DNA from: Escallonia rubra
Lineage: Eukaryota; Streptophyta; Magnoliopsida; Escalloniales; Escalloniaceae
Assembly: GCA_033065855.1 (NCBI GenBank)
Contig: JAVXUO010002959.1
Location: 244,689 to 308,688, forward strand
DNA length: 64,000 nt
Reading direction: 5' to 3'
Below the pieces are notes generated by a model that was not told where the DNA came from, ran no database searches, and saw only the letters and a program-made list of their open reading frames with translations. Shown piece by piece: positions 1-10,543 of the stretch. How positions within the stretch are numbered: position 1 is the stretch's first letter; every line of letters begins with the position of its first letter. A program made the translations under genes and the position numbers.

Positions 1-32
1 GCCCATGCGCCACAATCATGTTACATGCTTCC

Positions 33-355
33 GGGATGGGCTCACAACCTTATAGCCATCGCCGTCTCAATCACAGGAGGGCTTCGGCCCTCGCACCGGG
101 ATGGGCTCACAATCTCATAGCCATCGCCGTCTCAATCACAGGGGGGGCTCCGGCCCCTCGCACCGGGATGGGCTCAGAATCTTATAGCCATCGCCGTCTC
201 AATCACAGGGGGTCTCCGGCCCTCGCACCGGGATGGGCTCACAACCTTATAGCCATCGCCGTCTCAATCACATGGGGGCTCCGACCCTCGCACCGGGATG
301 GGCTCATAATCTTATAGCCATCGCCGTCACAGTCACATAGGGCTCCGGCACGAGG
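33..355 (+). repeat. Tandem array, about 5 copies of a 65-bp unit
   Basis: The block beginning GGGATGGGCTCA recurs at 33, 98, 165, 230 and 295, so the period is 65-67 bp. Each unit carries ATAGCCATCGCCGTC and a GGCTCCGGCCC-like stretch. The array lies in the U3 part of the LTR. The 99-residue open frame across it is a product of the repeat and not a gene. Confidence 0.9.
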
Positions 356-793
356 ACCCCTCGCAGCGGACTCGGAGCACTGAGCTGTGACCATGTCCTC
401 TCATGTTACCATTGATCATCGACCCCACCAGGGCAATGACCCCCAGGTCACTCCGGGACGGGAGTAGGTCCTTGGAGGGCATCGCGCCTAGTCCGCCTGA
501 CAGTTGGTTACAAGGGCAACCCTCACCACTGTCAGGTTCTCTGTGCGTCTCTTGACGCACCTAGTGGGATTCAGTAAGGGCTTGGATCGGAGGCTGGGGC
601 AACGGGTTTACTCTGATCATGCCGTCATGGTATAGTCAGTCTTCTCAGACAGGTAGAGCGACGCTGTGTGAGGTAGGTAACGCAAATTTGGGAACTGGCA
701 GTCCAACGGAGAACCGGTATTTTGGGACCCCTGGTGACGTGTCACTCCCAAGGGACGACATGTGGCACTTTATGACATAAGCACATTTTTTCC

Positions 794-802
794 TATAAAT
801 AG
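794..802 (+). promoter_or_regulatory. LTR TATA box
   Basis: TATAAATAG lies about 25-40 bp upstream of a pyrimidine-rich segment (TTCTTCTTCATTCTCAC). The antisense solo LTR has the matching box on the minus strand near 33495. This fixes the transcriptional sense of the LTR as plus here. Confidence 0.6.
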
Positions 803-1166
803 TGAACTTTACAACTCAAAAAATGCCTTCTTCTTCATTCTCACAAAAATCACTTTCTCACTCTAGAATTGGAGAGCTCTTGGATTCTAGAGAGAGAAAC
901 AAAAAATTGGACATAACTTAAGATCGTAACAATTGACCCTGACTTGGACCTCGACTCGGACCCTGACTTGGACTATCGACTGTCGGCCCTGTTCATCTTA
1001 ACTTTGCCTTCGCAGCACTGCCATTCCTCACGGCCTGTCTGGGAAGCCTTGCTCTCAGCCCTTACTCCGTCCTTCCAGTCTCTCATTTTGCATACTTGGA
1101 AGCTGACACGGACTGCAGCCTTTGTGGCACCTCCACATAAGTACGAACCCACTTTCCTTGGCATCA

Positions 1167-2017
1167 CAAATTAGAGATAATTACCAAATTAGGGTCAGAT
1201 AATATCTCAAAATTTGGGAAAAGATATTTTCAAGATATGGGATGATTGGCCGGTTCGTTGACTTTTGTCAGTCTACAATTTTTATCAAATATTTTTTCTT
1301 ATTTTCAAATCAAAGATTGATACGGTTATCTTTACCATTTCTTGCATCCCATGGCATTATAATTAGGGCCCTTAACATACATTTTCAAAACAAGATTTTT
1401 CTTTCATAGAAGTGGTAGATCATCTCTTAGGGAAATTTAGCACTTCGTATTTCACTTCTATGTACACAAGTCAGATGCATAAAAGATTCATCATAAGGAG
1501 TTCTGAAGTTTTCTAAGCCAACGTCTTCTCGAGATACACTTACAATTTTCTAGATTAACTTACATAATAATGGTCTAAAGCGTCTCCAAATTTCCATAGT
1601 CACATTTTTATTCGAAAACACAAAAAAGAGTTTTTTTCAGTTATTTTCTTTGTCTAAGTCTAGGTTCGAATTGTAAGCTACTTCCTGTAGGACCAGAATC
1701 AAAGTACGGTAGTTTTTATTTTAATTAGTCCGATCAGATACGTAAGGCACTCGACCCCAGTTGTCAAGTGCAAGCCAAATATTAATAAAAATGAGCTTAA
1801 GATGAGTCTTGTTGTATTTTGCATGTTTCTTGTTCTTTAGGCCAAAAATCATTAAAAACAAAGTAGACTGAGAGGGCATGTCAGATGTCTCAAAGTTGAA
1901 CATTTAATAAGATTTGAAAAGGGTCATAAATATGAGTTCCGACATTAATTGGAAAATGAAAAGGCTAAGGGTATTGAAGCTGCCATGTGACAAACTTTAT
2001 TGTTCTAGAAACACAAA
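1167..2017. other. AT-rich sequence between two LTR elements, no gene seen
   Basis: This stretch has only short open frames with no recognisable protein and no terminal repeats. It separates the GC-rich LTR from the S1 insertion site and may be older host or decayed transposon sequence. Confidence 0.6.
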
Positions 2018-2022
2018 GTATG

Positions 2023-3213
2023 TGTTAACCCTATGGTTATTTAACCTAGGATTATATTTGATTTTAATGATAACTAATATTGACGATTATGTTGTCCAAC
2101 ATGCATTGAGTTGATGAAGAAATATGTACAATCTCATACTCATGCAAACGAACAATTAGACGAGCTAATCGATCAAACACACTCAACGGAACACATCAAG
2201 ATGGAATACTTCGATAGATTTTTATTATTGCGTTTATTCTGCTCTTTGTAATCGATCAAACACACTCGACTGCATGTTGGGCAGTGAGGTATTACAGTTG
2301 ACTGTATTCCAATGCAGTCGACTGCAACACTTCCAGTAGCTTATTACAGTCGACTGCATTTGGAAATTTTGAATTTCCAACGGCTACTTTTGGGAATACA
2401 GTCGAGTGCAATGGTGCAATGCAGTCGACTGCATTTACCGTTTAGCCAATTTAATGCCCTACCTAATTCAAAACGGTCATACTTATTCCAACACCTATAT
2501 ATACTCATCTTGGGCATGGTTTTGATTCATCAATTGTATTCAAAAGTCTCTTATCTTTCATATTCTCAAAGATCAAAGCAATTGTTCAATCTCTCTTGGT
2601 TTTCATTGTTTTCTCATCTATTTCAAGAGAGCATTTATTGTGAGCTTACAATTGAGAGATATACACTTTCATAAGTCATCATACACTCATCTCTCTTGTT
2701 CTAGAGCTTAAACTTGTACTCATCTACTTCTTGAGAGTGAAATCTTGTACACAATTCTTCATCTAAAGTTTCTTGTATCAAAGCTTAGGGCTTGGGGTTG
2801 TCATGCTTTGGAGCTTTGGGATTGTCAAAGCTTGTTCTTGATGTGGATATAGCATCAAGGGATTGTAAGCGGTTCGATCTTGACTCGTAAGAAAGATCAT
2901 ACTAGTGGATTCTAGGGCCTTTCAAGGGACTTCCTTGAAGGGGTGGACGTAGGCTTGAGGGTAATTTAAGCCGAACCATCTATTTCTCAAGCGTCAAGTA
3001 TATCCCCTTCTCTTTTTACATTATTGTTTCATACTTGTGTTGAGATTGGCTAGTTTGCTTATTTGAGATATTGTGTTTGAGGTTTGTTGATTAAAGCTTT
3101 TCAAGTGTTATTCATAACTTCTCTAAGTTTGTAGTGATTACTTGTTAATTTTTTAAAGTAGTCATAAAACCCTATTCACCCCCCCCCCCCCTGGGGTTAT
3201 CTTTTTGGTTTCA
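2023..3213 (+). repeat. S1 5' LTR
   Basis: Begins TGTTAACCCTATGG and ends TTTTTGGTTTCA, directly before the primer binding site. It is 1191 bp against 1290 bp for the 3' copy; about 110 bp present in the 3' LTR (near 10780-10890) is missing here. The end contains a long C run at 3178-3191. Short ORFs in it are not genes. Confidence 0.92.
2255..2503 (+). promoter_or_regulatory. S1 U3 palindrome array and TATA box
   Basis: Six variants of the palindrome ATGCAGTCGACTGCAT (core CAGTCGACTG) occur between 2266 and 2435. TATATATA follows near 2494-2502, just before the CATCTTGGGCATGG segment conserved in both LTRs. The arrangement suggests an enhancer-like array with a core promoter; no binding factor can be named. 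Confidence 0.55.
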
Positions 3214-3215
3214 AG

Positions 3216-3227
3216 TGGTATCAGAGC
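3216..3227 (+). other. S1 primer binding site (initiator tRNA-Met)
   Basis: TGGTATCAGAGC lies 2 bp after the 5' LTR. It is complementary to the 3' end of plant initiator methionine tRNA, the usual primer of Ty1-copia elements. Confidence 0.92.
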
Positions 3228-3272
3228 CTCGGCTCTTGATATATTGGGTAACGCCATAAGAGTTAATCGATC

Positions 3273-4925
3273 ATGGCTTACGTTGGGAGAATGGAGGGCA
3301 GTTCTACCACTAGGCCTCCATTGTTTAATGGGACCAATTATAGTTTGTGGAAAGTTAAAATGAAAATCTACTTAGAGTCTCAAGACTATGAGATGTGGGA
3401 TATTGCCTAAATCCAAATCGGAGTATAGTGATCATGATAAGAAGATGATTTGTATGAATGCTAGAGCGAAAAATTATCTTGTTTGTGCTTTAGACATTAA
3501 TGAACTCAATAGAGTCATTATGTGTAATTTCGCTAAGAGTATTTGGGATACTCTACAAGTTACGCATGAAGGAACTTCACTTATTAGAGATTCCAAGATG
3601 AACTTATTGTTTAGAGATTATGAGTTATTCCATATGCTTCCAAATGAATCCGTTACGGATATGAATACTCGTTTCGCTAACATTGTAAACCCTTTAAAGC
3701 AATTGAGCAAGGAATTCACTAATGGTGATCTCATAAGAAAGGTGATTAGGTCTATACCAAGATCTTGGGATGCAAAGATCACCGCCATCCAAGAATCAAA
3801 GAATCTTAATATCTTTCCTCTTGATGAATTGATGTGCTCACTTATGACGTACGAAATGCAACTCAAGACCTTTGATCAAAAAGACGTCAAGAAGAAGCCT
3901 ACATCAATTGCTCTTAAAGCTTCATCTTCGAGTCAAGTGATGATGAAGAAGAATTTGATGAAGACGATGTTGCAATGGTTGCAAAGAACTTCAAAAAATT
4001 CTTAAGGTTTAGAAGGAATGGTGGGAGAAGACAACAAAATGCTAGCAATGAAGAGAAGCTTTGCTACAAATGCCACAAGCCGGGACACATGAAGATGGAT
4101 TGTCCCATATACAACAAGGAAAAGAAGGAAAGAACATATGTATGGGAAAAAGTGAAAAGGAGACAACTCTCCAAGAAAGAGAACAAAGAGAAAAAAAAAG
4201 CAATGAATATCGAATATACTCCAACATGGAGTGACTTCGAATCAAGTGATGAAGACAATGAGAAAAATGATCAAGCAAATGTGTGCTTCATGGAAAATGA
4301 TGAGGTAAGTTCTTCTTCCGGTAGTGATAGTGATGGGGAAAACTTTGAAGATACTTATGATAGCTTATATGAGGAATCCAAGAAAATTTTCAAGAAAAAC
4401 ATTATTTTGTCTAAAAAATTCCTCGAATCTAATAAGCAAATAGAGAAGTTGAGAATGAAAAATAACGAGTTGCATGCTAAGAATGAATGCATTTTCAACC
4501 ATTTATATGTGAAACATGTGAATAATGACTTGGTTGAATTAATTGTTAACACTCCTAGCTCAAAACAAATCTCTTGCAAAACTTTGTCTCTAGAAAAACA
4601 AAATGAAGTTTTAAATCATGCTTGGATGCCAAAGAATTGGCCTAAACAAAGGTGGTCTTAGATTAGATCACATGGTCATGCCTCCTAAAATTTTGCAACA
4701 ACAAGCTAGGTTGAATATTCATACAAAATAACCAAAGAACTATTGCAAACCATTTACACATTGCGGTTGGTGCAACAAGAAAGGCATACGACTAATTATT
4801 GCCCTTGTAGAATTGTTTATGTTAGAGGTAGAAAGAAAATATGGGTTGTGAAAGGTCAAGAATACAAATGCAAGACTAACACCCAAGGACCCAAAAAAAT
4901 TTGGGTACCAAAAGTCACTACTTGA
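3273..4925 (+). pseudogene. S1 gag, broken
   Basis: Gag forms the particle that packages the element RNA. The ATG at 3273 begins a conserved N-terminus (TRPPLFNGTNYSLWKVKM) that stops at 3408, where a deletion of some 50 bases relative to S3 gag shifts the frame. The frame from 3388 to 4005 carries the copia-type gag (UBN2) domain (LVCALDINELNRV). Another shift near 3925 moves the reading to the frame at 3975-4661, which has the zinc knuckle CYKCHKPGHMKMDC followed by a Lys/Glu-rich coiled-coil-like stretch. A further deletion near 4615 again shifts the frame. A second Cys-rich patch (CGWCNKKG) follows at about 4765 and has lost its partner residues. Confidence 0.9.
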
Positions 4926-7565
4926 TTTGTGTTTATAGGTATGTCTCAAAGCAAAATCTAGTAGCAAGAAGTGGATTCTTGATAGTGGATGCTCAAGACA
5001 TATGACCGCCAACATATCTCTTTTCACCTCGATTGATCTTAAAGAAGGAGGAAAGGTGACCTTTGGTGACAATGCTCAAGAAAAAATCAAAGGTAAAGGA
5101 ACTATTGGTAAAGAACCACATTCAATTGAGAATGTGTTATATGTTGAAGGTTTGAAGCATAATTTGCTAAGTATTAGCTAGTCAACTTAATGATAAAGGT
5201 TTTAGAGTAATCTTTGAGGCTTCTCATTGCACTATACAATCCTTGAAGAATAATGAAACTATTTTGGTAGGAAGTAGAGATGACAATGTTTACTCCATAC
5301 AATTAAATGATTTAGCTAACCAATATGTTAAGTCTCTTAGTGCTATTAGTGAGACATCTTTGCTTTGGCATCGAAGACATGGACACATGCATATGAAGCA
5401 TTTGAAGGATATTTCTAGCAAAGAACTTATGAGGGGACTCCCGAAGATCAAGTTTGAGAAAGACAAAGTATGTGATGCTTCTCAAATGGGTAAGCAAAAG
5501 AAAGTTTTTCACAAACCAAAGAAGATGGTATCTACTTCTAGACCCTTGCAATTAATTTATATAGATTTGTTTGGACCAATCCCTACTACGAGTCTTGGTG
5601 GTAAATCATATTGTTTTGTTATTGTTGATGACAATTCTCGCTATACTTGGACTTTCTTTTTGGCCACCAAAAATGAATCTCTAGATGTGTTCACTTCATT
5701 TACAAAACGTGTTCAAAATCAAAAAGGATATTTGATAACCTACATTCGAATTGATCATGGTAGAGAATTTGAAAATTCAAAAATACGAGTTTTGTGTGAT
5801 GACATTGGTATATCACATAATTTTTCGGCTCCTAGAACTCCTCAACAAAATTGTGTAGCCGAAAGAAAGAATAGGTCTTTGCAAGAAGCGGCAAAAACAA
5901 TGCCTAACGAATATGGTTTACCTAAGTACTTTTGGGCGGAGGCGGTCAATTGTGCTTGTTTTGTCCTTAATAGAGTTATCTTGCGAATTTTTTTGTTAAA
6001 AACCCCTTATGAGCTTTTTAATGATGAGAAACCTAAGGTGAGATTTTTTAGAATCTTTGGATGCAAATGTTTTATTTTAAATACTAAGGATCACCTTAGC
6101 AAATTTGATTCCAAAACCTTTGATGGAATTTTTCTTGGTTACTCTAATAATAGTATGGCATGTAGAGTTTATAATAAAAGTACTTTGGTTGTAGAAGAAT
6201 CTATTAATGTTACTTTTAATGAGACTAATCCTTTTCTTCGGAGGACTAACATTGTTAATGTAGATGACATGGATAATGACTTGAGAACTTTGGACATAAG
6301 TGAAACACTACAAGGCAACCCCAAAGAAATTGATCTAGGGGAGCAACAATCAAGTTCTCAAGGGAGAAATGAAGAAGCAATCAATGATGCTTCAAACTTG
6401 GTATGAAAGGTTAAGTAGTTTTCTTGGTATGAAAGTGGCTTAAGTTTCCAGTTTTGAAGCTTAGCAAAGCTCTTTATGGTTTAAAACAAGCTCCTAGAGC
6501 TTGGTATGAAAGGTTAAGTAGTTTTCTTTTAGAAAATGGTTTTTCAAGAGGAAAACTTGACACCACTATTTTTATAAAATCTACGGGCAAGGACTTATTG
6601 TTGGTGAAAATTTATGTTGATGATATTATATTTGGTGCTGTGCTACTAATGGATCCTTGTGCGAAGAGTTTGCTTCTTGTATGAGTAAGGAATTTGAAAT
6701 GAGCATGATGGGAGAACTTAACTTCTTCTTTGGATTGCAAATCAAACAAAGCAAGGATGAAATCTTTATCAACCAAGCTAAATACACCAAAGAACTACTC
6801 AAGAGATTTGATATGGAAGAGTCAAATGCTTTTGACACTCCAATGAGCTCATCATTAAAGCTTGATAAAGATGAAAAAGGTAAGGATGTTGATATTAAGC
6901 GCTATCGAGGTATGATCGGATCACTCCTTTACCTTACCGCAAGTAGACCCGATATAATGTTTAGTGTTTGTCTTTGTGCTCGATTTCAAGCTTGTCCTAA
7001 GGAATCTCATTTGGTTGCCGTTAAGAGAATCCTTAGATATCTTAAGGGCACTCACGGTTTAGGGTTATGGTTTCCTATAAACACATCTTATTTTGACCAA
7101 GTTGGTTACTCCGACGCCGACTATGCCGGTTGTAAAACCGAGCGGAAAAGCACTAGTGGAGGTTGCCAATTCCAAGGACACTCACTTGTTTCTTGAAGTT
7201 CCAAAAAGCAAAACTCGGTTGCACTCTCTAGCACCGAAGCCGAATATGTGACAGTTGGTGCTTGTTGTGCACAAATTCTTTGGATGAAACAAAGCCTTTT
7301 GGATTTTGGACTCAAGTATGATCACAAACTTATCTTATGCGATAATTCTAGTGCCATTGACTTGAGCAAAAATCCCATCCAACATTCACGCACTAAGCAC
7401 ATAGAAATCAAACACCATTTTATACATGATCATGTGCAAAAAGGTGATATTGTTCTAGATCTTGTGGACACAAATCATCAACTAACGGATATCTTCACTA
7501 AACCTTTAAATTTGAAGAGGTTTTCCGCTCTTAGAAGAGAACTTGGCATGTCTTCACCTATGTGA
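4926..7565 (+). pseudogene. S1 pol (protease, integrase, RT, RNase H), broken
   Basis: The protease motif DSGCSRHM starts at 4981, so the catalytic Asp is present; a frameshift follows near 5178. The frame 5243-6406 has the pre-integrase HHCC finger, with its last Cys changed (CDASQMGK), and a DD35E integrase core: Asp at 5564, Asp at 5753 and Glu at 5861. Most of the N-terminal half of RT is deleted between about 6400 and 6450. The remainder begins KALYGLKQAPRAWY at about 6466 and contains YVDD at 6613-6624. A 5-bp tandem insertion near 6640 shifts the frame. RNase H continues in 6657-7196, is stopped by a TGA at 7194-7196 where a Trp is expected, and ends at 7565 (SSAIDLSKNP, TKHIEIKHHF, DIFTKPL). 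Confidence 0.93.
6397..6528 (+). repeat. 29-nt direct repeat at the S1 RT deletion
   Basis: The stretch 6397-6425 (starting CTTGGTATGAAAGG) is repeated exactly at 6500-6528, where it belongs to the RT sequence. A 13-nt piece recurs at 6423-6435. The first copy sits exactly where the RT N-terminal part is missing, pointing to template switching during reverse transcription. Confidence 0.85.
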
Positions 7566-7775
7566 CTTAATTGTTATCCATCTTGTGGTTCAACATGCAA
7601 GTTGCTCTTCACATGCTGGAGCATTATTTCATATGCTTATAGCATGCTTTGGTTATTTTTCTCTCTAAATTATTGATTTTGTTGATATTCATTTAATTTT
7701 TTTTGAATTGATTTGCACAAACCTATATTGCAATATACATATGCATCATCATTTCCAGACTATTTGAATCTTTGC

Positions 7776-7880
7776 AATGAAGTCGACTGCATTAGCAAAT
7801 ACAGTCAACTGCATTGGTCAATACAGTCGACTGCATTAAGGAATACAGTCGACTGCGTTACCGAGAAAGGGTATAAATCA
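7776..7880 (+). promoter_or_regulatory. S1 internal palindrome array and TATA-like box before env-like ORF
   Basis: Four copies of the S1-type palindrome lie at about 7780, 7801, 7823 and 7844 (for example ATACAGTCGACTGCATT), followed by GGTATAAATCATG near 7868. The same palindrome and a TATA box form the U3 part of the LTR. The block lies between the pol stop and the envelope-like ORF, so it may act as an internal promoter. That role is inferred. Confidence 0.5.
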
Positions 7881-8628
7881 TGCCCAGATTTCATTCTCTC
7901 AGCAGAAACTCTCTCCTTCTCTTCAAACTGAATCCCTTACCTCTCCTAGGAGTCCATTTTTCACAGATCGGCTTGAAATTGGTATGTTATTCTTCCCAAA
8001 TCTTGTTCTTTTACATGTTTTACACACTTTCACCGATCAATTTCACCCACATTGTTCAAAATTCTTGATTCTTTGAATTGTTCTCTTTCGTATTATTTCA
8101 TCCGATTCACTTCAATTGAGCATGATACTACATGTTTTAACTCTTGATTCATGCTTAGGGATGCTTATTATATGTTTCTACATATTTTAATTACATGAAT
8201 TCATGCAAAATTTGATTTTCCCCATTTTTCATAAACTATGTTTTCCAATTGTCAAAATTTCTTCAAATTGATTATGCAATTACATATTTTATCATTTGAT
8301 TCATGCTTAATTATGTCTATTGATCGATTATACATGGTTAATTGCATTCAATTTGTCCAAAATTGGGTTTTCCCCAAAATTGCATGAATTATGGCTTATA
8401 ATCTTCAAAATTCTTACTTCTTTCGTTTGTTTACACCTAAATTCATGTTACATTATCTTTATATCATACTTTCACATGATTTATTTCAACAATTTCATAG
8501 AAAACATCATTTTTTTCAAGTTTTTATAAATCCAAAATTTCAAATTTTCTTAAATAAATGATTTTCACTTTCTTTGCATTTTCATATTTCTTACTCTTTT
8601 TTATTTCTCTTTTTAGACTGTTTCAAGA
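7881..8628 (+). other. AT-rich spacer between pol and the env-like ORF of S1
   Basis: No conserved coding sequence is seen. The stretch is T-rich, with repeated TTCATGCTTA- and TTACAT-like words, and resembles a long untranslated leader or an intron. A pyrimidine-rich tract ending TTTTTAG at about 8617 lies just before the ATG at 8629, so a 3' splice site is possible. Confidence 0.45.
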
Positions 8629-9857
8629 ATGGATCGAGAGAAACGCGCACATGCTAGTACGTCTCGATCACAAGCCGCACCAGAGCTCGAGCCTATCGCA
8701 GTTGAGTTTGAACACAACCGTCATTCGGAACCGCAAGGCTTTAGACCGTTTCTCTACACAACTCTTTTCCCCTCTGGCTCCAGGTTTGCGACTGGACACT
8801 CCATTTCTTTTCAGCGTAGGTGTTCTTAGACACCTTCAGTATTGCCATCTAGATTGCCTCACTGATAGGAACATCATTCTCTATTATCCTGATGTAATCC
8901 GTTTATTTTATGCGAATTTGACTTGGAGCATTTCCAGTGAGTCATGTACCCTCACATCCTATGTCTTTGGTCGTCGTATTTAATTCACACAGTCATGACT
9001 AGCCACTCTTCTAGACCTCCCCGATAGTGGTTTCTCATTTACGTTAGAGATGATCCATGTAGCTGGTCAGTCACATTGGTTTGACCGGCCTTTTACTATT
9101 GAGGAGCAGCTTCGACACACACTTCATTGTCGACAGGTTAGGGCTGCGAGCAAGCTTAACCCACGTGACCTACCGCCTCTCTCTCGACTGTTCCATCATG
9201 TCATTGCACATAACATCATTCCTCAAGCCGGCAGTCTTTCACTCATCTCGACCTTTTTTTGGATCGGGTACACCGATCAACCTCCCTCGTCTCATCATGC
9301 TGAACATGATTAGGAGCACCTCACATCTAGCCTTAGCTATACCATATGGCCTCTTACTCACTCGTGTCTTTGCTGCCTTTGACATTCCTCTTCTCTGTGA
9401 GTATATTGAGTTGACTCGGCACAACGTACTAGACTGCTCTACCCTCCATAGGAAGAGCTTTTTAGATGATCATCGCACATTCTTACCTGAGCCTGACATG
9501 GACGATATTATGGAGGATGATGATGATGAGGATGAGGATAAGGATGAGGATGATGCGGGTGATGATGCTGTTAATGCTCATGGACATGCTGGTGATGGGA
9601 CTGATCGTGATCCACCTCCGTTGGTCATGCCGACCACCCATGAGGCAGGCACTTCTTCCGGTCCTTCTACTACCAGATATGAGGCGATCCTAGCACGATT
9701 AGATATGAAGCAGCAGTAGATGCATTCCAGTTTCAGTCGGATGGATCTTGCCCACAGCCAGCTCAGTCGACGCCTTTCTCGCATGGATGATCATTGCGAG
9801 ATTCAGTGTCCCGAGGAGGACATATTTCATCCACCACCTCCACCATCGGGTCCTTGA
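8629..9857 (+). pseudogene. S1 third ORF, envelope-like protein, broken
   Basis: The reading starts MDREKRAHASTSRSQ at 8629 and passes through at least three frames: 8629-8829, then 8558-8983, then 9050-9313 and 9081-9719, ending at TGA 9855-9857. The middle part (SHLALAIPYGLLLTRVFAAF) matches LPFGLILTRVFEHF in the S2 third ORF, so the two are homologous. A strongly acidic Asp/Glu run follows at about 9500-9560. Such ORFs after pol are called envelope-like in Sireviruses and resemble the plant transposon protein domain of unknown function. No convincing signal peptide or membrane segment is seen, so membrane function is unproven. Confidence 0.75.
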
Positions 9858-10189
9858 GGCATTATGACTTGATTAGTATTTTATGTTTATGTCTCTAGAC
9901 GCTATTATGTATTTCAAACTTGTCATGGATGATATTCGTCGTATTATTAGAACTTGGGTTGAGTTTTTTTAAATTAGCACTTTGATTCTCGCTTATGTTG
10001 CTGCACATCTGATTCATTAAGCTTCCTTTTACGTGCTATTTTCTTACAAGTTTTGATACATCTTTTGATGGTTATTCAAGTACTTATGTTTTTGTGTTTG
10101 AATGCCTTTATTGGCTATATTGATTATCCATGGATGGATACATATTTTGATCACTTTCACACAACACACACCCTTGATCTTTTTCATAA

Positions 10190-10543
10190 TGCCAAAAGGG
10201 GGAGAAAAATATAAATATTGTTGATTCATACTTGTGTGAATTTGATGAGCATATATTACTTGAGATAGAGGGAGCCTATATTGCATGAGTTAGGGGGAGC
10301 TTATCGTATTATTTCTTCTTTTGACCCCTATATTGATACCTACTTGTGTGAATTTGATATGAGCATATATTACTTGAGATAGGGGGAGCTTATATTGCTT
10401 AAGTTAGGGGGAGCTTATCATATTATATCTTCTTTTGACCCCTTATGTTTTATAATTGAGATTGTCATGCTTCATTGCGTGTATCATCTTATATATCTCA
10501 TTTTTTTTTAATCAATGTTTGTCATCATAAAAAAGGGAGAGAT
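10190..10543 (+). other. S1 multiple purine tracts, including the 3' polypurine tract
   Basis: GGGGGAG or GGGAG tracts occur at about 10198, 10267, 10292, 10383 and 10408, and the final tract AAAAAAGGGAGAGAT abuts the 3' LTR. A tandem duplication of about 115 bp (10224-10333 and 10340-10443) accounts for two of the pairs. Repeated polypurine tracts upstream of the 3' LTR are a known Sirevirus trait; the last tract should prime plus-strand DNA synthesis. Confidence 0.8.

Larger units (their letters stand above)
1..1166 (+). repeat. Partial LTR of a GC-rich LTR retrotransposon (3' part)
   Basis: The sequence from about 420 to 1166 matches the reverse complement of the left part of the complete solo LTR at 33154-35342, including the gene-like patch at 440-560 and the end ...CCTTGGCATCA. 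The LTR end is placed at 1166 because the other copy begins TGATGCCAAGG directly after its target duplication. No primer binding site follows, so this is a 3' LTR or a solo LTR; its left end lies outside the window. It has a TATA box at 794 and a 65-bp tandem array at its start. Small ORFs in it encode nothing recognisable. Confidence 0.75.

Noticed and set aside
18-317. 99-residue open frame with internal repeats
   Set aside because: It is a direct translation of the 65-bp tandem array in an LTR; the repeat period explains the open frame.
33-355. CRISPR-like array
   Set aside because: The repeats are directly adjacent without unique spacers and lie in a plant LTR.
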